DNA of 64,000 nt. Origin: Alphaproteobacteria bacterium. Its GTDB lineage: Bacteria; Pseudomonadota; Alphaproteobacteria; SHVV01. A program made the translations under genes and the position numbers. Location: NCBI GenBank assembly GCA_016869275.1, contig VGEO01000001.1:1-64000 (forward strand), read 5' to 3'. The notes under the pieces were generated by a model. The model saw only the letters and a list, made by a program, of their open reading frames with translations, was not told the origin of the DNA and did not search any database. Positions 31,947 to 40,778 of the stretch are shown in pieces (within the stretch, counting starts at the first letter, position 1; every line of letters begins with the position of its first letter).

Positions 31947-32837
31947 ATGCGCGCCCTCGCCCTCACCGCCGTCCTCGCGGCGTTCGCCCTCGCCGGTCCG
32001 GCGCTCGCGCAGAGCGGACCGAAGCCGGCGACGCCCAAATCCGACAAGCCGGCGGCCGCCAGGCCGGCACCCGGCGACAACCTGGTGGTCGCGGTCGTCA
32101 ACGGCGATGAGATCCGCTTCAGCGAACTCGCCCAGTATCACGCCGCGCTGCCGCCGCAGTACCGGCAGATTCCGCTGCCGCAGATATTCGACGAGCTGGT
32201 GAGCGCCGTGGTCGACCGCCGCATCATCATCCAGGCGGCCAAGAAGGCGAACGTCGAGGGCGACGCCGAGGTCAAGCGGCGGGTTGCGTTTGCAGTCGAG
32301 AACGTCCTGCAGGAGGCTTACGTCAACAAGATCCTGACCGACCAGTTGACTGACGAGCGCTTGAAAGACTCCTACGCGCGCATGATCAAGTCGGTGCCGC
32401 CGCGCGAGGAAGTCCACGCCCGCCACATCCTGGTCGAGAGCGAAGACGCGGCCAAAAAGCTGATCGCCGATCTCGACAAGGGTGCCGATTTCGTGACGCT
32501 CGCCAAGGAGAAGTCGAAGGGGCCGTCGTCGGGCACCGGCGGCGACCTAGGCTACTTCCAGCGCGAGCAGATGCTGCCCGAGTTCTCGCAAGTCGCGTTC
32601 GCACTCGACAAGGGCGCCTACACCAAGACCCCGGTCAAGACCAAGTACGGTTGGCACGTGATCAAGGTCGAGGACAAACGCTCCTCGCCGCCGCCCTCGT
32701 TCGAAGAGAGCAAGGACGAGATCCGCGCGCAGGAGAGCCAGATCGTGGTCGGCGAAGCGATCGACAGCCTGCGCAAGGGCGCGACCATCAAGCGCTTCAA
32801 TCCCGACGGCAGCGAAGCGGCACCGAAGAAGAACTGA
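31947..32837 (+). CDS. Periplasmic peptidyl-prolyl isomerase, parvulin (PpiC/SurA) type
   Basis: Foldase for exported proteins. 296 residues. The signal peptide is cut after ALAQ at about 22. A Pro/Ala/Lys-rich linker and an N-terminal helical chaperone region (about 45-150) precede one parvulin domain at about 155-250, with VHARHILVESED, the GPSSGTGGDLGYFQREQM stretch and KTKYGWHVIKVEDKR. The final tail is charged. A single isomerase domain makes it PpiC/PrsA-like; SurA usually has two. Confidence 0.92.
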   Translation: MRALALTAVLAAFALAGPALAQSGPKPATPKSDKPAAARPAPGDNLVVAVVNGDEIRFSELAQYHAALPPQYRQIPLPQIFDELVSAVVDRRIIIQAAKKANVEGDAEVKRRVAFAVENVLQEAYVNKILTDQLTDERLKDSYARMIKSVPPREEVHARHILVESEDAAKKLIADLDKGADFVTLAKEKSKGPSSGTGGDLGYFQREQMLPEFSQVAFALDKGAYTKTPVKTKYGWHVIKVEDKRSSPPPSFEESKDEIRAQESQIVVGEAIDSLRKGATIKRFNPDGSEAAPKKN

Positions 32838-32862
32838 CGTCGCGCGGGCCACCCCTCCCTAC

Positions 32863-32887
32863 CCTCCCCCTGCTACGCAGGGGGAGG
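32863..32887. terminator. Perfect 11-bp hairpin downstream of the parvulin gene
   Basis: CCTCCCCCTGC (32863-32873) and GCAGGGGGAGG (32877-32887) pair perfectly around the loop TAC, 26 bases after the stop at 32837. A second GC-only hairpin, GGCGCGC-GTC-GCGCGCC, follows near 32908-32925. No T-run follows, so rho-independent termination is uncertain. The element could equally be one copy of a dispersed palindromic repeat. Confidence 0.5.
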
Positions 32888-32943
32888 AAGCGAGCGGAGC
32901 GAACCGGAGGGCGCGCGTCGCGCGCCGAGCGAAGAAATATGAT

Positions 32944-33153
32944 CTAGGGCTCGCCCGCGGACGCTGGCGGAGCAGCGACGGTCGTCGGAATCTCGGCGAC
33001 CGGGTCTTCGTCGAGCCAGCCGGCAGCAGCGTCGTAAAAACGTGCGCTCTCGCCCATCTGATCGGCGAGAGTCGGATTCTGTTCGGCAACGCTGCGGAAA
33101 AAATCGGCCGCGTCGCGGAGCAGTTGGGTGGCGAAGGCGGCCCGGGTCGGCAT
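32944..33153 (-). CDS. Small hypothetical protein
   Basis: 69 residues, acidic: MPTRAAFATQLLRDAADFFRS..., with a helical first half and a Pro/Ala-rich C-terminus. No signal peptide or known motif. It follows rpsU on the same strand after 69 bases. No Shine-Dalgarno sequence is seen before its ATG, so it may be spurious; retained because the composition looks helical and no other gene covers the interval. Confidence 0.42.
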   Translation of the reverse strand: MPTRAAFATQLLRDAADFFRSVAEQNPTLADQMGESARFYDAAAGWLDEDPVAEIPTTVAAPPASAGEP

Positions 33154-33222
33154 CGTGGCGGAGACGTTCGGAGAGGACGGGGCGTCGGCGTCGCTGGTGG
33201 AAGCCCGTCGATATCGATTCGG

Positions 33223-33432
33223 CTAGACCGTGCCCTCGCGCTGCGCGCGCTTGCGGGCGAGCTTGTGGGCACGGCGGATCGCTTCGGTCTTCTCGCGGGC
33301 GCGCTTCTCCGAGGGCTTCTCGTAGGCGCGGCGGCGCTTCATTTCACGGAATAGCCCCTCGCGCTGCATCTTCTTTTTGAGCGCGCGCAGAGCTTGGTCG
33401 ACGTTGTTGTCGCGTACGAATACCTGGACCAG
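33223..33432 (-). CDS. rpsU: Small ribosomal subunit protein bS21, apparent CTG start
   Basis: 69-residue 30S protein, highly basic: [20 protein letters not shown] begins the conserved S21 sequence and the basic tail ends in KRAQREGTV. The conserved N-terminus has no ATG, GTG or TTG in the expected place. The codon before VQVFV is CTG (33432-33430), six bases after GGAGAG (33444-33439), which gives the normal length and ribosome-site spacing. The next in-frame standard start is a TTG 23 codons upstream in non-conserved sequence. The identity is secure; the start is an inference. Confidence 0.92.
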   Translation of the reverse strand: MVQVFVRDNNVDQALRALKKKMQREGLFREMKRRRAYEKPSEKRAREKTEAIRRAHKLARKRAQREGTV

Positions 33433-33584
33433 GGGCGTCTCTCCATTTTTTCGGTGGAAACAACGGTTTAGGACCGTCGAAGCCGGCAAGAGATACGGGC
33501 GGGCGAGCCCCAGCGCAAGGGAAAACTTGTAATCACCTCTTGCCCTAGATCGGGCCCGCACCCCACCCCCAAGCCCTTGCGCCA

Positions 33585-34370
33585 TCACGTCGCATAGGCC
33601 GGATCGAGCGTATCGGCGAGCCGCCTGAGCGCCGGCCATTCCTCATCGCCGGTCAGCCCGTTGCCTTCGATTTGGCGCGCGATCTCGCGGCATACTTCGG
33701 GCGCCGGGGTGGTGAGCGCGGCGCCGCTCGCCTGCGCCTTCACCTGAATCTGGCAGGCGAGGTCGAGGTAGTACATCAGCACCATCGCCTCGGCGACCGA
33801 CCGGCCAGCGGTCAAGAGCCCGTGGTGGCGGAGGATCATGCCGCGCGCCGCGCCGCCCAGATCACGCTTGAGCCGCACCCGTTCCTCGGACGCGAGCGCG
33901 ATCCCTTCGTAGGCGTGGTAGGCGAGTCGGTCGTAGAAGCGGAGCGCGTGCTGGCTCAAGGGCAGGAGGCCGTCCTTTTGCGCGGCGATCGTCATGCCGG
34001 CGATGGTGTGGCTGTGGTGAACGGCGTGAACGTCGGGCCGCGCTTCGTAGACGGCGCCGTGGATGTTGATGCCGGCCTGATCGGCCGGGAGCGGTGCCGC
34101 GTCGCGCCGCTCGCCCGCGACGCTCACCTTGATCAGGTTGGACGCCGTCACCTCGGAAAAGCGGATCGCCGCCGGTTTGACCAAAAACTCGTCCGGCGCT
34201 CCCGGCACCCGTGCCGAGATGTGGTTCCGGATCATCTCCTCCATCCCGAAATGGGCGGAGAGCCGGTAGGCGGCGGCCAAGTCGACGCGTACGGCCCACT
34301 CGGGCGCGGCGACGCGGCCGTGGAGCGGCGGGAACGCGAACTTGAGATCGTCGGGGCGGTTGGGCGTCAT
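33585..34370 (-). CDS. Class II aldolase/adducin family protein
   Basis: Zinc-dependent aldolase or decarboxylase family that includes fuculose-phosphate aldolase. 261 residues from ATG 34370. The fold is recognised from [21 protein letters not shown] near 35, [22 protein letters not shown] near 105 with the metal His pair, and [17 protein letters not shown] near 180, which supplies the third metal His. It is 46 bases after panE on the same strand. Substrate cannot be inferred; many such proteins remain unassigned. Confidence 0.87.
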   Translation of the reverse strand: MTPNRPDDLKFAFPPLHGRVAAPEWAVRVDLAAAYRLSAHFGMEEMIRNHISARVPGAPDEFLVKPAAIRFSEVTASNLIKVSVAGERRDAAPLPADQAGINIHGAVYEARPDVHAVHHSHTIAGMTIAAQKDGLLPLSQHALRFYDRLAYHAYEGIALASEERVRLKRDLGGAARGMILRHHGLLTAGRSVAEAMVLMYYLDLACQIQVKAQASGAALTTPAPEVCREIARQIEGNGLTGDEEWPALRRLADTLDPAYAT

Positions 34371-34416
34371 ACGTGGGTATCGTCGGCGGCATGCTATCGC
34401 GCGGTCGGCACCGGGG

Positions 34417-35334
34417 CTAGCGCGCGCCATCGCTGAACGGCACGAGCACGGCGGCGAGCGTCGCGTTGACGGGCGTGGCGACCCCGCTCTCGGCGCCCAT
34501 GCGCGCGACCGCGCCGGCGAGCCACGGCAGCTCGAGTTTTTTCCCGGCCTCGAGGTCTTGCAACATCGAGGCCTTCTGGCCGGCCGGCATGTTGTCGAGC
34601 ACGCCGACGTGCCGGTCGAGGAGATCGGCGGGAAGCGCGATGCCGCGGGCGCGGGCGAGCGCGTAGGTCTCGGTCATCGACGCACGGAACGCAGCGCGGA
34701 GCTCGGGCGTTCGCGCGATGCGGTCGGTCGTCGCCCGCGCCGCCGCGCCGACGCCCGAGAGCGCCACCAAGAACACGAACTTCGCCCACAACACCCGGAC
34801 GATGCCGTCCGGAATGTGGCTGTCGATCCCGGCTGCCTTGAATGCCGCGAGCACGGCTTCGGCGCCCGGATCGCGCTTGCCGTCGAGCGGGCCGAACACG
34901 AAGCGGGCAAGCGTGCTGAAATGGCGGACGACGCCGGGACTCGCGACCTCGGCGCCGATATAGGCGCTGCCCGGCAGCACCCGCGCCGCCGCCGCGTGGC
35001 GCGCGAGCAAAACGTGGCTCTCGACCCCGTTTTGGAACGAGATGACCCGGGTTTCGGCGCCGATCGCGGCGCGCGCCGCCGCCATCCCGGTGTCGGTATC
35101 GCCCAACTTGACCGTCACCAGCGCGGCATCGACCGGCGCCTCGCCGACCAAGGTTTCGCGCGCCTCGACCCGGACCGTCGCGTCGCCGAGCGGGCTCAGG
35201 AGCTCGAGCCCGTCGCGCTCGATCGCGGCACGGTGCGCACCGCGCGCCACGCACACGACGTCGTTTCCCGCCGCCGCCAGCCGTGCCGCCAGGTAACCCC
35301 CGACCGCACCGGTCCCGATGATCGCGAACCGCAT
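34417..35334 (-). CDS. panE: 2-dehydropantoate 2-reductase family protein
   Basis: NADPH-dependent ketopantoate reductase family; in pantothenate synthesis it makes pantoate. 305 residues. GTGAVGGY near 7-14 is the Rossmann glycine motif, VTVKLGDT and ISFQNGVES form the nucleotide-proximal region, and the C-terminal helical domain begins with VLWAKFVFLVALS and includes the conserved MLQDLEAGKKLE segment. The start is ATG 35334; a TTG nine bases upstream is also possible. Several paralogues of this family exist in alphaproteobacteria, so the pathway role is likely but not certain. Confidence 0.82.
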   Translation of the reverse strand: MRFAIIGTGAVGGYLAARLAAAGNDVVCVARGAHRAAIERDGLELLSPLGDATVRVEARETLVGEAPVDAALVTVKLGDTDTGMAAARAAIGAETRVISFQNGVESHVLLARHAAAARVLPGSAYIGAEVASPGVVRHFSTLARFVFGPLDGKRDPGAEAVLAAFKAAGIDSHIPDGIVRVLWAKFVFLVALSGVGAAARATTDRIARTPELRAAFRASMTETYALARARGIALPADLLDRHVGVLDNMPAGQKASMLQDLEAGKKLELPWLAGAVARMGAESGVATPVNATLAAVLVPFSDGAR

Positions 35335-35444
35335 CTTTCCCAACCCCTACCGTATGTAACCGGCTCCGGTTCTAGGCGACCCGAACGCCGCCGTCCACGG
35401 CCACCGCCCTCCGTGCTAGCTTCGCCGCCGAATCGCAAGCCTTC

Positions 35445-36614
35445 ATGTCCTCCCCTGCCCCTCTCATCTTCGTCGTCGCCGGCGAGTCGTCCGGCGACAA
35501 TCTGGGCGGGCGCCTGCTCGGCGCGCTCAAGCGGCTGACCGGAGGTCGGGTCCGGTTCGCCGGAATCGGCGGGCCGGCGATGACGGCGCAAGGGCTCGCG
35601 AGCCTGTTTCCCATGCGCGAGCTCGCGCTGATTGGGTTGGCCGAAATCCTCCCGCATTTGCCGCGCCTGATCCGCCGGCTCGGCGAGACCGTCGCCGCGG
35701 TGCACGCGGCGCGGCCGGCGGTCGTGGTTACGATCGATTCGCCCGGCTTCAACTTTCGCCTCGCCAAGCGGCTCCGCCCGCTCGGGATTCCGGTCGTCCA
35801 CTATGTCGCGCCGCAGCTGTGGGCGTGGAAGGCCGAGCGCGGCCACCGATTGAAGCACCTGATCGATCACATGCTGGTGCTGCTCCCGTTCGAGCCGGCG
35901 TTCTTCGCGCCGTTCGGCGTGCCGTGCACGTTCGTCGGGCATTCGATCCTCGAGTCCGGCGCCGATCGCGGCGACGCCGCCCGTTTCCGCGCCCACCATC
36001 GGCTCGAGTCCGCGCAACCGCTAATCGTCTTGATGCCGGGAAGCCGGGCCGGCGAGGTCCGCCGCCTGCTCCCGGTCTTCGGCGCCGCGCTCGCAGCGCT
36101 CGCCCCGCGATTTCCCGGCCTCGCCGCGGCGATCCCGACGGTCGAAGCGAGCGCGGATATCGTGCGCGATCTGGTCCGGCCGTGGCCCTTTGCCGCGATC
36201 CCAGTCGCCGACACCGCGGAAAAATTCGACGCCTTCGCCGCCGCGACCGCCGCCCTCACCAAATCGGGCACCTCGACGCTCGAACTCGCGCTGGCCGGCG
36301 TGCCGATGGCGGTCGCTTACCGCGTGAGCGCGCTGAGCGCGTTTCTGATCCGGCGCTGGCTCACGGTCGAGCGTGTCGCCATGGTTAATCTTCTGGTCGA
36401 GCGCGAGGTCGTTCCGGAACTGCTGCAGGACCGCTGCACGCCGGACGCGATCGCCGCGGCGCTGGCGCCGCTGATCGCGGACGCCGGCGCACGCGAGCTC
36501 CAGCGCGCCGGACTGGCCCAAGCCATCGCCAAGCTCGGCGGACGCGAACCGCCGCCGAGCGAGCGCGCGGCCCGCGCGGTGCTCGATTTTCTCGAGGAAA
36601 AAGCGACCGGCTAG
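35445..36614 (+). CDS. lpxB: Lipid-A-disaccharide synthase LpxB
   Basis: Glycosyltransferase (GT19) that joins lipid X to UDP-diacylglucosamine in lipid A synthesis, at the inner membrane. 389 residues, normal. FVVAGESSGDNLGGRL at the start, IDSPGFNFRLAK near 100, HYVAPQLWAWK near 120, LLPFEPAFF and the C-terminal LTKSGTSTLELAL and MVNLL blocks are family signatures. Here it stands apart from lpxA/lpxD/fabZ and converges with a Gfo/Idh oxidoreductase, overlapping four bases. Confidence 0.95.
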   Translation: MSSPAPLIFVVAGESSGDNLGGRLLGALKRLTGGRVRFAGIGGPAMTAQGLASLFPMRELALIGLAEILPHLPRLIRRLGETVAAVHAARPAVVVTIDSPGFNFRLAKRLRPLGIPVVHYVAPQLWAWKAERGHRLKHLIDHMLVLLPFEPAFFAPFGVPCTFVGHSILESGADRGDAARFRAHHRLESAQPLIVLMPGSRAGEVRRLLPVFGAALAALAPRFPGLAAAIPTVEASADIVRDLVRPWPFAAIPVADTAEKFDAFAAATAALTKSGTSTLELALAGVPMAVAYRVSALSAFLIRRWLTVERVAMVNLLVEREVVPELLQDRCTPDAIAAALAPLIADAGARELQRAGLAQAIAKLGGREPPPSERAARAVLDFLEEKATG

Positions 36615-37579
36615 GCGCGGGCGCGGGCGACGAAGGCGGCGTGCTCCTTGAGCGCGTCGTTCACCTTGATCGCGCCCTCGAGCGCGCGCAGGCCGTCTTC
36701 GCCCGACACCAGCGGCGGCGTGCCGCCCTGGATCGCGGCGATGAACGAGGCGATTTCGGCCGCCAACGGGTCGCCGTCCTCGTAGACGCGATCCGCGATC
36801 TCGACATTGGGAATGCCGGGCGCGAGCTCGCCGGCTTTCTTGCGGATGACCCGGATCGTGCGCTGGTCGAAGTCGACGGTGAGATAAGCGTCGTCCTGGA
36901 AGATCCGCATCTTGCGCTCGGTCTTCAGGCTGATCCGGCTCGCGGTCATGGTCGCGACGCAGCCGGTCGCGAATTTGAGCCGGGCGTTGGCGATGTCCTC
37001 GGAGCTCGAAATCACGGCGGCGCCGGCGGCATCGACCGCCACCAGCGGGGCATCGACCAGCGCGGCGATGAGGTCGAGATCGTGCACCATCAGGTCGAGA
37101 ATGACGTTGACGTCGGTGCCGCGCGGTTTGAACGGGGCGATGCGGACGGCGTCGATGAAAAGCGGGCGGCCGAGCTTCTCCTTGAGCGCCGCGACGACGC
37201 CGTAGAACCGCGGCAAGTGCCCGACCTGCAGCACCACGCCGCGTGCCGCGGCGAGCGTGATCAGGCGGTGGGCGGCCGGGAGATCGTGCGCGATCGGCTT
37301 CTCGACCAGCACGTGCTTTCCGGCGGCGAGGAACGCAGCCGCGACCTCTTCGTGCGCGACCGTCGGCACGGTGACGGAAACGGCATCGACCTCGCCCGCC
37401 AGCGACCGATAGTCGGTCGTCCAACGCACCCCGTGCTTGGCGGCGATCGTCTGAGCGCGCGCCGGGTCACGGTCGGCGACCGCGACGAGTTCGGCGGTCG
37501 CGAGCGCGGCCACCTTGTCGGCGTGATAGGCGCCGAAATGGCCGACGCCCACGACCGCTACGCGTACGCGCCCGTTCAT
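36611..37579 (-). CDS. Gfo/Idh/MocA family oxidoreductase
   Basis: NAD(P)-dependent sugar or inositol oxidoreductase family. 322 residues. The N-terminal Rossmann domain has VGVGHFGAYHADK, and HVLVEKPIAHD carries the EKP catalytic Lys. The C-terminal alpha/beta domain includes VNVILDLMVHDLDLIAAL. Proteins of this kind often adjoin lpx genes in alphaproteobacteria; GnnA, which oxidises UDP-GlcNAc for amide-linked lipid A, belongs to this family. That makes a lipid A role a reasonable inference, although here the gene is convergent with lpxB, not co-transcribed. Confidence 0.85.
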   Translation of the reverse strand: MNGRVRVAVVGVGHFGAYHADKVAALATAELVAVADRDPARAQTIAAKHGVRWTTDYRSLAGEVDAVSVTVPTVAHEEVAAAFLAAGKHVLVEKPIAHDLPAAHRLITLAAARGVVLQVGHLPRFYGVVAALKEKLGRPLFIDAVRIAPFKPRGTDVNVILDLMVHDLDLIAALVDAPLVAVDAAGAAVISSSEDIANARLKFATGCVATMTASRISLKTERKMRIFQDDAYLTVDFDQRTIRVIRKKAGELAPGIPNVEIADRVYEDGDPLAAEIASFIAAIQGGTPPLVSGEDGLRALEGAIKVNDALKEHAAFVARARA

Positions 37580-37800
37580 TCCATCACTCGAATGGCGCGA
37601 CCGGCAGCGGTGTGTTGGCGCGCGCCGGCGGCAGCAGCCGGCTCCGAGCGAGCGGCGTGTGCGACCGCGCCGCCGGCAGCAACCGACTCTGCGGCAGCGG
37701 AGTCAGCCCGAACGCCGTGCCCCGCCTCGCGTCGAGCAAGCACGGTCCCGCGGCCGGCGTCAAACACGCCGCATACGCCGCGACGACGATCGGCGTCGGA

Positions 37801-38184
37801 TTAGGCGAGAAAGGGACGGCTGAGCGCCGCGCTCTGCGCCGTGCCCGGCTTCTTGCGGTCGGTCTTGGGTGCGCTCGACTTCTTGGTCTTGTCCTTATCC
37901 TTGGCCATGTCCTTCTTGGCCTTGCCCGCTTCGGCCGCTTTCTTCATGCAGGCGTCCTTGTCGGCACCCTGAAGCGCTTTGCACTCGTCCTTGGCCTCTT
38001 TCTTGGCGGCCTTCGTTTCCTTCTTTGCGCCTTGCTTTTCGGCCGCCTTCTCCTTGGCCGCTGCCGCTTTTTGCTGGCCGGGCGCCTGCTGCGATTGGCC
38101 CTGGGCGTAGCCATCGCTCGCTGCCAGCGCCAATCCAATCACGGCCGCCACCGCTGCCATCCACACCGTCTTCAAACCGCGCAT
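37801..38184 (-). CDS. Small Lys/Ala-rich exported protein of unknown function
   Basis: 127 residues. A clear signal peptide (about 1-27, MAAVAAVIGLALAASDGYAQ) is followed by a low-complexity mature part rich in Lys, Ala, Glu and Asp. It contains KDECKALQG and KDACMKK, two cysteines 17 residues apart that could form a disulfide. No known domain is seen. Its ATG follows AAGGAG. The 220 bases between it and the Gfo/Idh gene hold nothing I can support. Confidence 0.68.
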   Translation of the reverse strand: MRGLKTVWMAAVAAVIGLALAASDGYAQGQSQQAPGQQKAAAAKEKAAEKQGAKKETKAAKKEAKDECKALQGADKDACMKKAAEAGKAKKDMAKDKDKTKKSSAPKTDRKKPGTAQSAALSRPFLA

Positions 38185-38299
38185 GAAATTCTCCTTTGCT
38201 GGACAAGGGGCGAGGCCCCGTCCGGTCCACGATTCTTACTACCAATCCCGGATCAAGTCACCGCGCCACGACCGTTTGGTGCGTGGCCGGCACGAGGCA

Positions 38300-38791
38300 T
38301 CACAAGTCCTGCCGGTGCATCAGGGTCCTGATCGCGGCTGGAATATCGGCTTCCGAGAAGCGCCGCTGCTGGGTCTTGTCGAGGGTGAAGCCGATGATGT
38401 CGGCGAGTTCATCGCCACTCAGCTCGATTTGATATCCGAGGTCGCGTTTCTGCAGCGCGATCATCGCCTCGGCGCCGCGCAGCATACGGGCGGCGAACTC
38501 GAACGGGTTGACCAGGACCGGCGAAGCCGAAGCGTCGAGCGGCGCGCCGATGCGGCCGCCAATGCCGTTGATTTCGTGGCAGATGACGCAGCCCTTGGCG
38601 GCGAACAGCGTTCGCCCGCGCTCGGCGTTGACGAGGGGAAAGACCATGACCGGTCCGGTGAAGGGCTGTTGGCCGAGACCTTGGCGCGGCGTCTGCTGGG
38701 CGAATCCGGTGGCGACCAGCGCACCACAAGCCGCCGCCGCGACTGCTGCCGCCGCCACGACACGCCACCCACGCGAACCCAGCCTCGCCAT
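38300..38791 (-). CDS. Small c-type cytochrome
   Basis: Exported single-haem protein. 163 residues. Signal peptide at about 1-31 (AAAAVAAAACGALVATGFAQ). GCVICHEINGIGG contains the CxxCH haem attachment site near residue 70. Met residues in FAARMLRGAEAM could supply the distal ligand. The tail SGDELADIIGFTLDKTQQRRFSEADIP is typical of the last helix of class I cytochromes c plus an extension. Electron partner unknown; neighbours give no hint. Confidence 0.85.
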   Translation of the reverse strand: MARLGSRGWRVVAAAAVAAAACGALVATGFAQQTPRQGLGQQPFTGPVMVFPLVNAERGRTLFAAKGCVICHEINGIGGRIGAPLDASASPVLVNPFEFAARMLRGAEAMIALQKRDLGYQIELSGDELADIIGFTLDKTQQRRFSEADIPAAIRTLMHRQDL

Positions 38792-38865
38792 CGACCGATC
38801 TCCCGATCGGTCGAACGCTATGCGGGCGCGGCGCTGCCGGCCTTAACGTCGATCAATCGTCGGCG

Positions 38866-39888
38866 CTAGGGCCGCACCAGCCGATAGTGCATGACGCCCC
38901 ACTCGCGGCCGTCGGCAAAGGCGAAAAGCTCGGCGACGGCCAGGAAGAACATGCGCCAGCGCTGCAGCCACCGCGCCGCGTCACCGCCATAGGTGTCAGC
39001 GAGGATCGGCAGGACGCGGTCGCGGTAGCGATCGAGATTCGCGAGCCAGGCTTCGGCGGTCCGTGCGTAATGGGTGCCGTCCCAGCGCCACGCCTCGACA
39101 ACGCGCAGAATGCCGGCGAATCGGTTGAGCAGATTGTCGCTCGGCATGATGCCGCCGGTGAAAAAATAGCGGCCCATCCAGTTGCCGGCGCCAGCGGTCT
39201 CGAAGCGGTAGGGACTATGGCGATGCGCGAACACGTGGATGAAAGCGGCGCCGTCGGCCGCGAGCCAATCGGCGACGCGCCGCAGCAACGCGTCCCAATT
39301 GCTCATGTGCTCGAACATTTCGACCGACACCACGCGGTCGAAGCGGCGGCCGGGATCGAACTTATTCATGTCAGCGGTGACGACCGTGACATTGGCGAAG
39401 CCGCGCGCGGCAGCCGCGGCCTCGATATGCAGCCGTTGCGATACCGAGTTCGAGATCGCCGTGATGCGGCTCTCTGGATAGCGCTCCGCCATCCACAAGG
39501 TGAGCGAGCCCCAGCCGCAGCCCAGTTCGAGCACGTCCTGGCCGTCGGCCAAGGCGGCATGCGCGCAGGTCTGGCTGAGCGCCGCGTCCTCGGCGGCGGC
39601 GAGATCGGCGACCCCGGCCGGGTAGTAGCAGGACGAGTATTTGCGCCGCGGCCCCAGCACCAACGCAAAAAAAGCCGCCTGTACCTCGTAGTGCTGCTGG
39701 TTGGCATCGGCGGTCGCGACCGCGATCGGAAAGTCGGACATTCGCGCCGCGAACGCGGCCTCGGCGGCGCCGACAGCCGGCAGTTGCCGCAGGCGATTGC
39801 GCAGCATCGCGCGGATCGCGAGGCGTAGACCGGGATCGGGAATCAGGCCGCGCTCGGCGAGATCGATACCGAAATCGAGCAGCGTCAT
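38866..39888 (-). CDS. Cyclopropane-fatty-acid-synthase-like SAM methyltransferase
   Basis: Acts on membrane fatty acyl chains in the CFA synthase family. 340 residues, shorter than E. coli Cfa (382), lacking much of its N-terminal lipid-binding region. [26 protein letters not shown] precedes the SAM site [17 protein letters not shown], followed by [10 protein letters not shown], and [12 protein letters not shown] is present. The 'butane-producing' lipid reaction cannot be assumed: family members also make methyl-branched and furan fatty acids. It is seven bases downstream of a DUF1295 gene, so the two probably work together. Confidence 0.83.
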   Translation of the reverse strand: MTLLDFGIDLAERGLIPDPGLRLAIRAMLRNRLRQLPAVGAAEAAFAARMSDFPIAVATADANQQHYEVQAAFFALVLGPRRKYSSCYYPAGVADLAAAEDAALSQTCAHAALADGQDVLELGCGWGSLTLWMAERYPESRITAISNSVSQRLHIEAAAAARGFANVTVVTADMNKFDPGRRFDRVVSVEMFEHMSNWDALLRRVADWLAADGAAFIHVFAHRHSPYRFETAGAGNWMGRYFFTGGIMPSDNLLNRFAGILRVVEAWRWDGTHYARTAEAWLANLDRYRDRVLPILADTYGGDAARWLQRWRMFFLAVAELFAFADGREWGVMHYRLVRP

Positions 39889-39895
39889 GCGCGGG

Positions 39896-40738
39896 TTACG
39901 GCCGCCGCACCGGTCCGGGGAAGAACGCGTTGGTACGCGCCTGATAGGCGCGGTAGGCCTCGCCCAGCGACGCGAGCAGATGGCGTTCGGTCGGCGGAAT
40001 CCCGGTCATACGGTTGACGATCACGTACATCGCGAGCGGACCGGCCAACGTCAACCACGCCCACGCGTAGCCGAATCCGCCCGCCGCGGCGATCGCGACA
40101 TACGCGAACCAGTGCAGCCACTCGAAGAAATAGTTGGGGTGGCGCGAAAAGCGCCAGAGGCCGCGATCGCACACCTGGCCGCGGTTCGCCGGGTCGGCCT
40201 TGAACCGTTCGAGGGTGCGGTCGGAGGCGGCCTCACCGCCGACGGCGATCAACCAGATCGCGAGGCCAAGAGCGTCCGTCCAGGTCAAGGCCGGCGTCGG
40301 ATTGCGGGCGGCAACCATCATCAGGGTGCCGAATATCAACGCGAACACGGCGTTGAACTGGAATACCGAGAACATCTTGGCATCGGCGCGGGCACCGTGC
40401 TGCTCGCGATAAGCCCGGTAGCGCGGGTCCTCACCGCGGCCCCGGTTGCGGGCCAGGATGTAGTAGCCGAGCCGCGCCGACCACAGCGCCGCTATCGCCG
40501 CGACCAGCCATTGGCGCGGCGCGTAGCTCGCCGCTTCCTCGATCGGCACCAGCGCCAGCCACACGCCGGTGAGGCCGGTCCCGAACGACCATGCGATATC
40601 GACAACGCCGGCATCGCCGGTACGTTTCTGCCGCAGCCACAACCCCGTCATGATGGGGACGAGCGCGACGAAGGCGACGACGAGGGCGGCGAAAATTGTC
40701 ACGGGGAGGGGAATGGGGCGGTCGTTGTATACTGGCAT
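39896..40738 (-). CDS. DUF1295 / steroid 5-alpha-reductase-like membrane protein
   Basis: 280 residues with six or seven hydrophobic segments. The C-terminal [19 protein letters not shown] motif is the hallmark of DUF1295 and related NADPH-dependent reductases and isoprenyl-type methyltransferases. Start ATG 40738 (MPVYNDRP). The downstream gene, seven bases away, encodes a CFA-type methyltransferase, so a role in modifying membrane lipids is an inference from pairing. Its start lies only four bases from a possible start of the divergent gene, so one of the two start assignments must be off. Confidence 0.8.
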   Translation of the reverse strand: MPVYNDRPIPLPVTIFAALVVAFVALVPIMTGLWLRQKRTGDAGVVDIAWSFGTGLTGVWLALVPIEEAASYAPRQWLVAAIAALWSARLGYYILARNRGRGEDPRYRAYREQHGARADAKMFSVFQFNAVFALIFGTLMMVAARNPTPALTWTDALGLAIWLIAVGGEAASDRTLERFKADPANRGQVCDRGLWRFSRHPNYFFEWLHWFAYVAIAAAGGFGYAWAWLTLAGPLAMYVIVNRMTGIPPTERHLLASLGEAYRAYQARTNAFFPGPVRRP

Positions 40739-40778
40739 TCTAATGAGCTTGCAGAAGCAGGGCGACTGCCGTTTCAAA

